Assembly: GCF_018343615.1 (NCBI RefSeq)
Contig: NZ_JAGYPI010000001.1
Span: forward strand, 1,258,960-1,322,959
Source: Bacillus sp. FJAT-49736
GTDB taxonomy: Bacteria > Bacillota > Bacilli > Bacillales > Bacillaceae_C
Reading direction: 5' to 3'
Length of the DNA stretch: 64,000 bases
A program made the position numbers and the translations under genes. How positions within the stretch are numbered: position 1 is the stretch's first letter; every line of letters starts with the position of its first letter. Below the pieces are notes generated by a model. That model did no database searches and was not told where the DNA came from. It saw only the letters and a list, made by a program, of their open reading frames with translations. Shown here in pieces: positions 1 to 8,046 of this stretch.

Positions 1-2
1 AA

Positions 3-347
3 ATACTTTTCGAAACCTATAGGGAAATATCTTTGACAGAGGAATTCAAAAATTTAATTCTTGTCCATGGAGAGTTTTGGCTATCCTCTTCCCGCAAAGA
101 GGATGTTAGGAGCATAATGCTCGAAAGATACCAGAATATCTATAAGAATTTTGTCATGACTATTTTAGAAGAGGGAAAAGAAAACGGAGAATTTAAAACG
201 GATATTGATTCATCTGTGATTGCGGCATTGTTTTGGACAATCATTGATGGGATTTGTCTAGATTATGCGGTTATAGGTGATGAATATCCTTATTGCAAGG
301 TGTTTCACAAAACGGAGGAAATGATTTTTTCATTAATTTCACGATGA
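3..347 (+). CDS. TetR-family regulator, C-terminal part (cut by window edge)
   Basis: The frame is open from base 3, so the true start lies upstream of the window; the TTG at 33 is not a credible start. The roughly 115 visible residues look like the helical ligand-binding and dimerisation half of a TetR repressor: an amphipathic helix near ERYQNIYKNF, then a helix rich in Ala/Ile/Trp near IAALFWTIIDG. The DNA-binding helix-turn-helix is not in the window, so the family call rests on the C-terminal pattern only. Target and ligand cannot be told. Another helical regulator remains possible. Confidence 0.55.
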   Translation: MLFETYREISLTEEFKNLILVHGEFWLSSSRKEDVRSIMLERYQNIYKNFVMTILEEGKENGEFKTDIDSSVIAALFWTIIDGICLDYAVIGDEYPYCKVFHKTEEMIFSLISR

Positions 348-373
348 TCCTTAATCAAAGCAAGTGAAAGCAG

Positions 374-775
374 GTGGCAATGGTGAGTACCAATAGCATG
401 CATACACATTTAAAACACATTCACGAATTAAAAAGAAAGAGATCTATTCAAAAGGTGCAGGAAGCCATTGAGTTATTGACAGACCAAAAGGAGAAGATAA
501 ACTTTAACAGTATTTCAAAGGCATCTGGCGTCAGTAAAGCTACACTTTATAAAAACCCTGAAATTCGAGCTTTAATTGAGAAATTAAGGAAGCAAAATCC
601 AACTGTACCAACACTTTTGCAAATAAGACGTGAAAAAGAAGAAAAATTTAAAGGGATAATGATTTCGGCATTAAAGAAAAAAATCAAGATTCTAGAAGAA
701 GAAAATAATGAACTGCGGGAAGAATTAAATCAAGCATATAAATGCCTTGAGAAATATCGCAATTCCGCATCATAA
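374..775 (+). CDS. Orphan transposition-accessory protein (Tn554 TnpC / DUF6262-like)
   Basis: A protein of 133 residues or slightly fewer; GTG 374, ATG 380 and GTG 383 are possible starts. The N-terminal half carries an HTH-like segment (INFNSISKASGVSKATLYKN, about residues 42-61). The C-terminal 35 residues form a Glu/Lys-rich coiled coil. This architecture matches TnpC of Tn554-type elements, which assists the tyrosine recombinases TnpA and TnpB at a fixed att site. Neither recombinase is visible: the upstream neighbour is a TetR fragment and the downstream gene is on the other strand. It is therefore either an orphan remnant or a domesticated DNA-binding protein. Family assignment is from memory of the pattern, not from a search. 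Confidence 0.6.
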   Translation: MAMVSTNSMHTHLKHIHELKRKRSIQKVQEAIELLTDQKEKINFNSISKASGVSKATLYKNPEIRALIEKLRKQNPTVPTLLQIRREKEEKFKGIMISALKKKIKILEEENNELREELNQAYKCLEKYRNSAS

Positions 776-791
776 CACATCTTTAACTTTT

Positions 792-818
792 AAAGGAGCC
801 TTTTTGGAAGGCTCCTTT
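792..818. terminator. Bidirectional rho-independent terminator
   Basis: AAAGGAGCC (792-800) pairs perfectly with GGCTCCTTT (810-818) across a 9-base loop. It lies between the stop of the TnpC-like gene and the stop of the convergent small membrane-protein gene, so it can serve both. Confidence 0.75.
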
Positions 819-829
819 ATTAATTGATG

Positions 830-1024
830 TTACTTAAGACGACTTCCAAAAAGGGTTATCAATGCTTTTACAATTAATACAATTGAGAAAAGAATAACAA
901 TAATTGCGCCAACTACCATTAATACAGTAGCAAGAGTTGCAGGTATGATAGATGTTGATACAAGTGTTGGAAGGATTATTAAGGCAAATCCGGATAGAAT
1001 CGCGTAGAAATACTGAAGATTCAT
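830..1024 (-). CDS. Small two-helix membrane protein, unknown function
   Basis: 64 residues from the ATG at 1024, chosen because GGAGGTGG lies just upstream of it. A longer frame to 1057 lacks such a site. The sequence is almost entirely hydrophobic, with two probable membrane helices (about residues 8-28 and 33-57) and a short basic C-terminus ending GSRLK. There is no catalytic or metal motif. It is divergent from the tcyABC importer genes and convergent with the TnpC-like gene. I do not recognise the family; a small membrane stress protein or a phage-derived micro-protein are both possible. Confidence 0.6.
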   Translation of the reverse strand: MNLQYFYAILSGFALIILPTLVSTSIIPATLATVLMVVGAIIVILFSIVLIVKALITLFGSRLK

Positions 1025-1178
1025 CTTTTCCACCTCCTTGTAGCAATATATGTACAATCTATATCATTAGTGAAAAAAATCCGCATTTCAATAGTTCCAT
1101 CATCCCACTGCATACAATTTACGTTGCAGGTAAAGCTAATACAGAAGAAAAAATATCATTCAAAGTGGGGGAATACTA

Positions 1179-1985
1179 TTGAAAAAAATTGCTGTTATTT
1201 TTTTATCTATAGTATTGATTATCATGTCTGCAGCCTGCAGTAACACTAAACGCAACACAGGCAGTGATAAGGACGGTAAAAATACACTATACCAAAATAT
1301 TGATAAAAAAGGTGTAATAACTATTGGCACGGAGGGGACATATGCTCCTTTTACGTTTCACGATAGTACCGGAAAACTAACAGGTTTTGATATTGATATT
1401 GCCAATGAAGTGGCGAAAAGACTTCATTTAAAACCAAAGTATATTGAAACAAAATGGGATGGAATGATTGCTGGCTTAGATGCTAAGCGTTATGACATGG
1501 TGGCAAATGAAGTAGCAGTCAGACCGGATCGATTAAAAAAATATGATATGTCTAGTCCATATATCGTCTCTAAGGCAGTTTTAGTCGTTCGTAAGGATAA
1601 TAACGACATTAAATCCTTGGATGATTTAAAAGGAAAAAAAGTAGGACAATCACTTGACAGTAATTATCGCAAGATTGCGGAGGATCACGGAGCAACTAAT
1701 ACAGTGGTAGATGGCTTTAACCAAGCGATTGATCTTATTACATCAAAGAGAATAGATGCAACGATTAATGATAGCTTATCCTATTTGGATTTGAAGAAGC
1801 GTCGTCCTGATTTGCCTATCAAACAAGTGTATGAAGAAAAGGAAGCGACCAGCAATGCTTTTCTCTTCCGAAAAGGAAATAAAGATCTTGTCGATGCTGT
1901 AAACAAAGCGCTTTCCGAAATGAAAAAGGATGGTACTTACTTGAATATTTCAAAAAAGTGGTTCGGCACCGATGTTTCAAAGTAA
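1179..1985 (+). CDS. tcyA: Cystine ABC transporter, substrate-binding lipoprotein
   Basis: 268 residues from a TTG start with GTGGGGGA upstream. A lipoprotein signal ends at the SAAC lipobox, with Cys20 as the lipidation site. The rest is a family-3 periplasmic-binding-protein fold: GTEGTYAPFTFHD near residue 50 and the C-terminal ISKKWFGTDVSK are very close to B. subtilis TcyA, which also has 268 residues. It captures L-cystine outside the membrane and passes it to TcyB/TcyC. The three genes are in one run with 15- and 13-base gaps. Substrate identity is by family resemblance; a related polar amino acid such as glutamine is the main alternative. Confidence 0.85.
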   Translation: MKKIAVIFLSIVLIIMSAACSNTKRNTGSDKDGKNTLYQNIDKKGVITIGTEGTYAPFTFHDSTGKLTGFDIDIANEVAKRLHLKPKYIETKWDGMIAGLDAKRYDMVANEVAVRPDRLKKYDMSSPYIVSKAVLVVRKDNNDIKSLDDLKGKKVGQSLDSNYRKIAEDHGATNTVVDGFNQAIDLITSKRIDATINDSLSYLDLKKRRPDLPIKQVYEEKEATSNAFLFRKGNKDLVDAVNKALSEMKKDGTYLNISKKWFGTDVSK

Positions 1986-2000
1986 AGGATTGAAGAGACT

Positions 2001-2684
2001 ATGCTTACAAACGGCCGTACAGAACAAATTATAGGAATCCTTCAAGATTCCTTTTTTCCATTATTAAAAGCAGGACTCTATTTTACCATTCCATTAACAT
2101 TGATCACATTTGTATTAGGTTTAATTTTAGCCTTTTTCACTGCATTGGCAAGAATATCGGACATACGAGTATTAGGGTTTATTGCCCGATTTTATGTATG
2201 GATTTTTCGTGGTACACCTTTGATTGTTCAATTATTTATATTGTTTTATGGATTACCCAGTCTCGGAATTACATTGAATCCCTTTCCTGCTGCAATCATT
2301 GGATTTACCTTAAATGTTGGTGCATATGCATCTGAAATATTTCGAGCGTCCATATTATCCATTTCAAAAGGTCAGTGGGAGGCTGCATATTCCGTTGGAA
2401 TGTCCAAATCTCAGGCGATGAAAAGGATTATTCTGCCGCAAGCAATGCGCGTATCTGTTCCACCATTAGGCAATTCCTTTATTAGTTTAGTAAAGGATAC
2501 TTCATTAGCGGCAACCATTACTGTAACAGAGATGTTCCAAAAAGGGCAGCAAATTGCAGCTGCGACATATGAGCCGTTATGGCTATATATTGAAGTAGCT
2601 TTTATTTATTTAATATTTAGCACTGTGCTATCATATTTACAATCAGTGCTTGAAAAACGTTATGACCGCAGCATAGCTAAATAA
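2001..2684 (+). CDS. tcyB: Cystine ABC transporter, permease
   Basis: 227 residues, starting 15 bases after tcyA. It is a HisM/GlnP-type inner-membrane permease with about five hydrophobic helices. The N-terminal part reads [20 protein letters not shown], typical of amino-acid permeases. The cytoplasmic EAA loop, which contacts the ATPase, is seen as [20 protein letters not shown] and LPQAMR. It forms the membrane channel for the substrate delivered by TcyA. Length and operon order match B. subtilis tcyABC. Confidence 0.85.
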   Translation: MLTNGRTEQIIGILQDSFFPLLKAGLYFTIPLTLITFVLGLILAFFTALARISDIRVLGFIARFYVWIFRGTPLIVQLFILFYGLPSLGITLNPFPAAIIGFTLNVGAYASEIFRASILSISKGQWEAAYSVGMSKSQAMKRIILPQAMRVSVPPLGNSFISLVKDTSLAATITVTEMFQKGQQIAAATYEPLWLYIEVAFIYLIFSTVLSYLQSVLEKRYDRSIAK

Positions 2685-2697
2685 TGGGGGAACAGAA

Positions 2698-3444
2698 ATG
2701 ATTAAGATTGAAAAGCTTTATAAGAGGTTTGGTGAACTGGAAGTTTTAAAAGGAATTGATTTAGCCCTTGAAAAAGGAAAAACAGCCGTGATTATCGGTC
2801 CTTCAGGCTCTGGAAAAACAACATTATTAAGGTGTTTAAATTTGCTAGAGATACCGGATAACGGAAAAATTACATTGGGAAAAATCGCGACGGAATTCAC
2901 CCCTCAAACCAAAAGGAAAAGTCGGGAAATTATGGCATTTCGAAAACAAACGGGAATGGTCTTTCAAAGCTATAATTTATTTCCGCATTTAACCGCACTT
3001 GAAAATATCATGGAAGGACAAGTAGTGGTTCTCAAAAGGTCAAAGGGGGAAGCACGAAAGAAAGCCATGACTTTATTGGAAAAAGTCGGATTAGGCGATC
3101 GTGGCGACATGTATCCGCATCAGCTTTCTGGTGGACAACAACAACGAATTGGCATTGCTCGGGCTATGGCTATGGATCCAGAGGTACTGTTGTTCGATGA
3201 GCCAACGTCTGCACTTGATCCGGAGCTTGTAGGAGAGGTTTTAAAGGTTATGAAGGATCTAGCAAATGAAGGAATGACCATGGTCATTGTGACACATGAA
3301 ATGAAATTTGCCCAAGACGTTGCGGATCAGGTTATATTCATGGACCAAGGTATTGTTATGGAAAAAGGTACTCCTGATGAGGTTTTCGAAAAATCAACTA
3401 ACCAGAGATTAATGCAGTTTTTAAATAAAGTGAGCGTCCGATAA
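2698..3444 (+). CDS. tcyC: Cystine ABC transporter, ATP-binding protein
   Basis: 248 residues with a complete nucleotide-binding domain: Walker A GPSGSGKT at residues 34-41, the ABC signature LSGGQQQR near 142, Walker B LLFDEP, and the switch His in IVTHEM. It powers import through TcyB, presumably as a dimer on the cytoplasmic face. GGGGGAA precedes its ATG. No obvious terminator follows before the small gene at 3471, so read-through is possible. Confidence 0.87.
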   Translation: MIKIEKLYKRFGELEVLKGIDLALEKGKTAVIIGPSGSGKTTLLRCLNLLEIPDNGKITLGKIATEFTPQTKRKSREIMAFRKQTGMVFQSYNLFPHLTALENIMEGQVVVLKRSKGEARKKAMTLLEKVGLGDRGDMYPHQLSGGQQQRIGIARAMAMDPEVLLFDEPTSALDPELVGEVLKVMKDLANEGMTMVIVTHEMKFAQDVADQVIFMDQGIVMEKGTPDEVFEKSTNQRLMQFLNKVSVR

Positions 3445-3470
3445 TTTTTATATAAGGGAAGGTGATCTAT

Positions 3471-3596
3471 ATGAATAAGAACATGCATTCAAAAGGAAAT
3501 AAAAAGGAAAACAATGAGAACACGACAGAAGTAAAAGAGCGTATGCCTGCTGAACCACTGCCACAACCAAAAGATTATGATGAAATCGAATATTAG
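3471..3596 (+). CDS. Small hydrophilic protein, unknown
   Basis: A 41-residue frame preceded by a strong ribosome binding site (AAGGGAAGGTGAT, 3452-3464) directly behind tcyC. The N-terminal half is rich in Lys/Asn/Glu, the second half in Pro, and it ends DYDEIEY. There are no cysteines, no hydrophobic segment and no known motif. Composition and size would suit a minor spore or cytoplasmic protein. I do not recognise a family; the ribosome binding site is the main reason to believe it. Confidence 0.5.
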   Translation: MNKNMHSKGNKKENNENTTEVKERMPAEPLPQPKDYDEIEY

Positions 3597-3740
3597 TATT
3601 GATAATGAATAAAACCTTGAATCTTTCAAAAGCTAAGAAAAGCTTTGATAAGTTTGTGTTGTAAACACAATAAAGCTTCTTTGGGAATTCACGAACTCCA
3701 GTGCGTCTTAGAAAATTATTTTGAAAGGTAAGGGTTTGTT

Positions 3741-4190
3741 ATGTCTAATCAAAAGCTCATCAATTTTTTGAATCAGGAACTATCGAATTTTAATGTAATG
3801 TACGTGAAATTACATCGCTACCATTGGTTTGTACAAGGAAGGCATTTCTATTCTTTACATGTATTATTTGAGAATTTATATAATGAAATGGCTGCTGATT
3901 TGGATGAGGTTGCAGAAAGAATATTATCCATAGGCGGAAAGCCATTAGCTACCATGAGCAAGTATTTAGAGGAAACAACGCTTGTGGAGGCCAGTGCCGA
4001 TGATAAGGAAAATGAAATTATTTCACAGTTAATAAAGGATTATCGGCAAATGGTGGATGAAATTAAAAATACCGGTGTGAAGCTAGCAGAAGAGGTGAAT
4101 GATAATCCAACCGTTGATTTACTAAATGAGCTTCAGGGGAAATTTGAAAAGCATTTATGGATGCTTGGTGCACTAATAGCGTATGAATGA
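3741..4190 (+). CDS. Dps/MrgA-family ferritin-like DNA-protection protein
   Basis: 149 residues, the usual Dps size. The inter-subunit ferroxidase ligands can be placed as His28, His40, Glu44, Asp55 and Glu59, in the segments YHWFVQGRHF and LDEVAERILSIGGKP. Dps dodecamers oxidise and store iron using peroxide, limiting Fenton chemistry, and some bind DNA. A ribosome binding site GAAAGGTAAGG precedes the ATG. I looked for a PerR box upstream and saw none I would defend. The closest relatives are Bacillus Dps/MrgA; which paralogue this is cannot be decided. Confidence 0.88.
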   Translation: MSNQKLINFLNQELSNFNVMYVKLHRYHWFVQGRHFYSLHVLFENLYNEMAADLDEVAERILSIGGKPLATMSKYLEETTLVEASADDKENEIISQLIKDYRQMVDEIKNTGVKLAEEVNDNPTVDLLNELQGKFEKHLWMLGALIAYE

Positions 4191-4267
4191 AAAAGTAAAG
4201 GGATCCTTTGATCGAAGAGGACAGGGGATCCGTTATCTGTGAAAAATGGTGCTTTCTAGGGTTAAAC

Positions 4268-4342
4268 GGACACACATTCCGTTATCTTGATAAAATACAG
4301 CTATTTTCTAACGAATTACAAGGAATAACGGAACATGTGTCC
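4268..4342. repeat. Imperfect 18-bp inverted repeat element
   Basis: GGACACACATTCCGTTAT (4268-4285) is inverted at 4325-4342 with 16 of 18 positions matching, separated by 39 bases. A third copy of the core TCCGTTATCT lies just before it, around 4230. It sits between the convergent Dps gene and a small membrane-protein gene. No T-run follows either arm, so it is unlike a simple terminator. Confidence 0.6.
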
Positions 4343-4369
4343 TCCAAAAACTGAAGTCCCACTGAAAAC

Positions 4370-4474
4370 TTATGTATTCCTCTTGTTTTTTTTCAAAAAG
4401 CGAAGCAACATAATACCTAAAACAATATAAATAACAACCATTATACTCAAAATGGGAATCCATATATTACTCAT
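4370..4474 (-). CDS. Single-pass membrane micro-protein
   Basis: 34 residues on the minus strand. AAGGAG lies 9 bases before its ATG. A single hydrophobic helix (about residues 3-24, rich in Ile/Val/Leu) is followed by a basic tail (RFLKKNKRNT), giving an N-out/C-in single-span topology. No family is recognised. The good ribosome binding site and the positive-inside tail argue for a real gene. Confidence 0.5.
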   Translation of the reverse strand: MSNIWIPILSIMVVIYIVLGIMLLRFLKKNKRNT

Positions 4475-4559
4475 AGTCTGCAACTCCTTAATCTATACTT
4501 TCTATATTTTAGTATTCTTTACTGCAAGTGAAAAGTGTTTTGCTTTGAGAGGGAAATAA

Positions 4560-5051
4560 TTAAATTGAGACTGCCTTTAAAGCATTTTCCAGTATTGCTA
4601 AAGCAAGCGGATGATTTTCCATCACAAATGGTACTTGGTCAGGTTCAATCCAAATTCGTGCAATGGACTCATGCTCTCGTAAAAAAGAAAGACACTCGGT
4701 AATATCCATGCGGTAAAATAACTGATAGCCGATAATAGGATACTTTCCATTTACATCAAAAAGCGTATTTTCTGTATGATTTACCTCCAGTGCCCCTAAA
4801 TACTGTATGTTTCCTTTCACATATCCTTCTTCATATGCTTCACGATGAAAAGTCTCCTCAGGTGTTTCATTTACTTCTATATGTCCACCAGGCATATTAA
4901 AGCCGCGATTTTTAATATGAACAAGCATGATTTTTCCATCGAGAAAACAATAACCATGAACGCTTGTAACCAATTCTATTTTAGCCTGATAATTTGGAAT
5001 CCATGTTAATTTAATACACTGACCATCCCAATTTACATAAGCATGATTCAT
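4560..5051 (-). CDS. Nudix hydrolase
   Basis: 163 residues from ATG 5051, which has GGAGGG eight bases upstream; the in-frame ATG at 5066 has none. The Nudix box runs from Gly56 to Val78 (G-x5-E-x7-RE-x2-EE). The catalytic Arg70, Glu71, Glu74 and Glu75 are present, but the usual Gly near the end of the box is Tyr77. Nudix enzymes cleave nucleoside diphosphates linked to another moiety, using Mg or Mn. Substrate cannot be told; 8-oxo-dGTP or a nucleotide sugar are typical. The gene stands alone. Confidence 0.85.
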   Translation of the reverse strand: MNHAYVNWDGQCIKLTWIPNYQAKIELVTSVHGYCFLDGKIMLVHIKNRGFNMPGGHIEVNETPEETFHREAYEEGYVKGNIQYLGALEVNHTENTLFDVNGKYPIIGYQLFYRMDITECLSFLREHESIARIWIEPDQVPFVMENHPLALAILENALKAVSI

Positions 5052-5190
5052 TGAATTTCCCTCCATATTTTAAGGAATGATATAGGTGACCCTATAAATA
5101 ATATTCTTGACTTAAAAAGCAATCCCTGTGAAAATCCCAATTAAATATGACAATCCTACAACAATTTAACAGGCAGAAAGGAAGATGTAA

Positions 5191-5379
5191 ATGACTAATA
5201 TTCGACCAGCATTCATGGATAGTCCATATTTTGTTGATGAACCCGGCAATTGGCATCTAAAGCCGGGAGCACCAGAAGAGCTCCAGAATGAACTAAGAGA
5301 GTATTTACAAGCACTAGAAGATGAAATGGTGCCTGGCGCGATATATGGAATCCATATTTCCTATCCATACGATGAATAA
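5191..5379 (+). CDS. Conserved small acidic protein, unknown
   Basis: 62 residues with GAAAGGAAG before the ATG. The sequence is acidic and rich in Pro, Tyr and aromatic residues (MDSPYFVDEPGNWHLKPGAP), with one amphipathic helix (EELQNELREYLQALEDEM). It looks like a folded small cytoplasmic protein, but I do not know its family. No operon partner is evident. Confidence 0.55.
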   Translation: MTNIRPAFMDSPYFVDEPGNWHLKPGAPEELQNELREYLQALEDEMVPGAIYGIHISYPYDE

Positions 5380-5566
5380 AAATATAGCTGTATGTTTAGT
5401 TTGGTAATTTCTCATTTCAGTATTTCGACCCTGCAAAAAGCGAAGAAGGAAAAAGGTATTCTGGAAGGCTTTATTGAACATATACATCATTTTCTCTACT
5501 GTGAAAAGGCCCGAAAACAAACGAAGAAAATGGATAATTGGTCTAGAAGAAGTGGGGGGAATTTGA

Positions 5567-5659
5567 GTGAATGTTACCTCAGAATCCATCTATGAACTAA
5601 CTGATTTACGTGGCTTGGCAGGAAAAGTGCTTCTATTTGTTTCGATTACAATTAAATAA
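5567..5659 (+). CDS. Possible 30-residue peptide
   Basis: A GTG-started frame with GTGGGGGGA six bases upstream and a terminator 29 bases after its stop. The residues start polar (NVTSESIYELTDLRG) and end in a short hydrophobic stretch (KVLLFVSITIK). There are no homologues I recognise. Site placement and terminator are the only support; it could be a fragment of a decayed gene. Confidence 0.25.
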   Translation: MNVTSESIYELTDLRGLAGKVLLFVSITIK

Positions 5660-5687
5660 AGTTAAGTTAACAGCATTATTTTTCTAA

Positions 5688-5727
5688 CGAGTATCCTGAA
5701 CATTATGTAAAGGGATGCTCGTTTTTT
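5688..5727 (+). terminator. Rho-independent terminator
   Basis: CGAGTATCC (5688-5696) pairs with GGATGCTCG (5713-5721) with one G-T pair, followed by six T. Confidence 0.75.
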
Positions 5728-5900
5728 AATTAGATTATCTAGCTAGAAGATATTCCTGATGATACCATACTCCTTTCAACTTTTTTCATCGAAGTATTCT
5801 AAACAGTATCATTTTTTGACATGATTTAAGGCTATTATAAACTCATCAAATGAAAAAACAAATCGTTTGATTAATTTTAAAAAAAAGGCAGGTTTTGAAG

Positions 5901-6380
5901 ATGACAAATTATACCCTAGAAGAAAAAGACAGCTTTACTGTTTTAGGTATCGGAACAGAGCTTAAAAGACATTATACAGACTTTGCAGGTATAAACAAGG
6001 AAAAGGCAGACTTTTGGTCGGCTGTGAAACAAGATGGAACGCTTGATACTTTAAAAGCTATAGCCACCAATGACTATATTTTTGCCGTAAACGAAGCAGT
6101 GAATAACAAGATGATGCATTATGCCGGCGTCATGACAAAGAAGTCGGTACCAGAAGCAACGAGAGTCATTCCATTTCCTAAAGGAGAATACTTAGTTGTG
6201 AAAGGGGAAGGGAAAACATCTGATGAGTTGAGTAATAAGCTTGCTAGTATTGCCTTTAGTGAAGTATTGCCTGAAGTAAAGGATTTTGCCTATGTAGGCG
6301 GGCCAAATACTACGGTGGAAATGGGGCAGCGAAACGGCTTAATATTTGGTGAAATGTGGATTCCTGTTGTTAAAAAATAA
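5901..6380 (+). CDS. GyrI-like / AraC effector-binding-domain protein
   Basis: 159 residues from ATG 5901, which has a modest GGCAGG upstream; a TTG two codons earlier is an alternative. The whole protein is one stand-alone effector-binding domain of the GyrI/SbmC type. Markers are FTVLGIGTELKRHYTDFAGI near the start, VIPFPKGEYLVVKGEG in the middle and the ending FGEMWIPVVKK. Such domains bind small hydrophobic ligands and occur free or fused to AraC/MerR regulators. No DNA-binding part is present, so it is more likely a ligand-binding or toxin-buffering protein than a regulator. Confidence 0.75.
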   Translation: MTNYTLEEKDSFTVLGIGTELKRHYTDFAGINKEKADFWSAVKQDGTLDTLKAIATNDYIFAVNEAVNNKMMHYAGVMTKKSVPEATRVIPFPKGEYLVVKGEGKTSDELSNKLASIAFSEVLPEVKDFAYVGGPNTTVEMGQRNGLIFGEMWIPVVKK

Positions 6381-6534
6381 AGAAGTAGGATCGAGAAATC
6401 TATCCGCTTTTCAATATTAAAATAGATGAAAAAAGGTACAGTAAAGTCTCATTTTATAGAATAGCTTTTCAAAAAATCAGAAGAGTTGTAAGAACAGATA
6501 ATATTTTCATTAAAATTAAAGGTAGGGATTAGAA

Positions 6535-6972
6535 ATGGAAAATAAAAGGAAAATTATTGCTTACTGGATAGTCACATCACTACTTGTATTTGCTATTATG
6601 TTAAGTGGTATTGGGCAACTCATGCACTATGGGGGAAACGTCGAATTAGTGACTAATATTGGTTATCCATTATACATTTTGACCATTCTTGGGATATGGA
6701 AAATGCTTGGAGCTATTGCACTAGTTGTCCCAGGTTTTCCTCGTCTTAAAGAATGGGTTCACGCTGGTATTTTCTTTTTAATGACTGGCGCGGCTTTATC
6801 TCATGTGTTTGCTAACGATTATGGTAATTACGGGTTTAATGTTATTCTTCCTCTATCTTATGCTGCACTAAATATCGCTTCATGGGTAATGAGACCACAA
6901 AGCAGAATCTTAGGGAGTCTGTTTGACAATACTGAAAAACGTGCAAAAAAACAAAGTTTAGCATTCAAATAG
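6535..6972 (+). CDS. DoxX-like family membrane protein
   Basis: 145 residues with four predicted membrane helices (roughly residues 8-30, 48-68, 76-94 and 98-116). The DoxX-like fold is suggested by the GIGQLMHY motif after helix 1, then LTILGIWKMLGAIALVVPGFPRLKEWVHAGIFF split over helices 2 and 3. These are small integral membrane proteins often found in redox or stress contexts; their biochemical role is unsettled. AAAGGTAGGG is the ribosome binding site. The GyrI-like gene 150 bases upstream is co-directional, but a shared transcript is unproven. Confidence 0.75.
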   Translation: MENKRKIIAYWIVTSLLVFAIMLSGIGQLMHYGGNVELVTNIGYPLYILTILGIWKMLGAIALVVPGFPRLKEWVHAGIFFLMTGAALSHVFANDYGNYGFNVILPLSYAALNIASWVMRPQSRILGSLFDNTEKRAKKQSLAFK

Positions 6973-7083
6973 ATCCATCATTTAAGTGTAATATTGGAAG
7001 ATACAAGAAGAATTTCATTAATATTCCTATTAATTGCACTATATGGAATAAATAATAATTTATAGTTGGAAACCTCAACAATA

Positions 7084-7118
7084 GAGCGCTATCAAGTAAA
7101 AGGATAAGCGCTCATTTT
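7084..7118 (+). terminator. Rho-independent terminator
   Basis: GAGCGCTATC (7084-7093) pairs with GATAAGCGCTC (7103-7113), one base bulged, followed by ATTTTTC. It ends the DoxX-like transcript. Confidence 0.7.
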
Positions 7119-7125
7119 TCATAAT

Positions 7126-7289
7126 CGCTGTTTTCATATAGATGGTCGTTTTCGTATTTTGTTATATATATCCTATTATAGTCATAGCTCGGGGCATCTT
7201 TTCTTAAGAAAGTTATCCATTCTTATCCCATGCTCATGACTTTATTAAGATTTTTGTCTGAAAAAGCAACAAAGTTTAAGAAAAGAGCT
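7126..7289 (+). mobile_element. MITE-like element, copy A (164 bp)
   Basis: Full-length copy. The outermost base of each end is mutated (CGCTG...GAGCT), yet both ends are flanked by a perfect 8-bp direct repeat, TTCATAAT, at 7118-7125 and 7290-7297. This is the cleanest target-site duplication together with copy H. It holds the core AGCTCGGGGCATC. It lies upstream of and co-directional with the DinB gene. Confidence 0.85.
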
Positions 7290-7424
7290 TTCATAATAAC
7301 TTCATTTTGTGATATTAAGATTTTGTATTTAATAAAGCAGTTAAAGAAGGATTTTAATTTTAAATAAAGAATTTATAGAGGTTAACCACATGAACGGTGA
7401 AATTTATATGAGGAAGTGTTTACA

Positions 7425-7913
7425 ATGAATCTAAATGAGTATAAATGGGTCAGCGAGACTCGAAAAGTAATGCTAGACTTTTGCAGCGACCTAAATCCAG
7501 ATGACTTTATTCGCATAAATGGGTTTGGCTGGCAAAGTATAAGAGAAACACTGGTTCATATTGCTGATTGTTACATTGCTTGGCTTGGCTCGTTTGTGTT
7601 ATTAAAAACGAAAAAACCAATAACATCAAAGGAAGACTTGAAAGAATTTGGTTTAGACGAAATCAAAGAACGCTTTGAACTAGTAGATGCATATGTAAAG
7701 GAAGTATTTCAAGCATTCTCACAACAAATGGATAAGCCAATCGAGAGGGCAATCCCTTGGAGAGAAGGTGGGGAAGTGATATCTATGACACCAATGAAAT
7801 TAATCATGCATACGATTACTCACGAATTCCACCATAAAGGACAGATTATGTCTATGGCACGTATGATGGATTATGTGCCACCAAATACAGATGTATTAGG
7901 AACGGAAGATTAG
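7425..7913 (+). CDS. DinB-family metal-binding protein
   Basis: 162 residues from ATG 7425, which has AGGAAGTG at a good distance; the GTG at 7416 is part of that site. A four-helix DinB/YfiT bundle is indicated by the three metal-ligand histidines His45 (VHIADC), His133 and His137 (THEFHHKGQ). This superfamily includes bacillithiol- and mycothiol-dependent transferases and hydrolases with a Zn or Ni site. The exact substrate is not visible. Its promoter region overlaps MITE copy A. Confidence 0.8.
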   Translation: MNLNEYKWVSETRKVMLDFCSDLNPDDFIRINGFGWQSIRETLVHIADCYIAWLGSFVLLKTKKPITSKEDLKEFGLDEIKERFELVDAYVKEVFQAFSQQMDKPIERAIPWREGGEVISMTPMKLIMHTITHEFHHKGQIMSMARMMDYVPPNTDVLGTED

Positions 7914-8046
7914 AACGGATCCCACTGTTTCACCGAATGAAAAAACACTTGTGCAGATCGCAATTTCCTATCCTACCCATCTTGAACAAAGAAAGTAGTA
8001 TAATAAAAGGAATAACTTTATGAATAATGATTGGGAGGCATTTAAT

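Larger units (their letters stand above)
5380..5900. other. 520-bp gap with no confident gene
   Basis: Two weak frames are present. One spans 5392-5595 (67 codons) without a ribosome binding site. The other is a 30-codon frame at 5567-5659, listed separately. A clear terminator ends this stretch at 5727, implying that something upstream is transcribed, perhaps only the 5191 gene with a long 3' end. The 150 bases before the GyrI-like gene are AT-rich and probably hold its promoter. Confidence 0.5.

Noticed and set aside
3597-3740. PerR box upstream of the dps gene
   Set aside because: The region is AT-rich and has a small palindrome (GTGTTGTAAACAC), but nothing close to the TTATAATNATTATAA pattern.
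5392-5595. 67-codon plus-strand frame after the 62-residue gene
   Set aside because: No ribosome binding site and no recognisable pattern; it overlaps a better-placed short frame. Left as a gap.
7126-7289. MITE copies as rho-independent terminators or known riboswitches
   Set aside because: They have no G/C stem plus T-run, real terminators lie next to several of them, and the flanking 8-bp duplications point to insertion.
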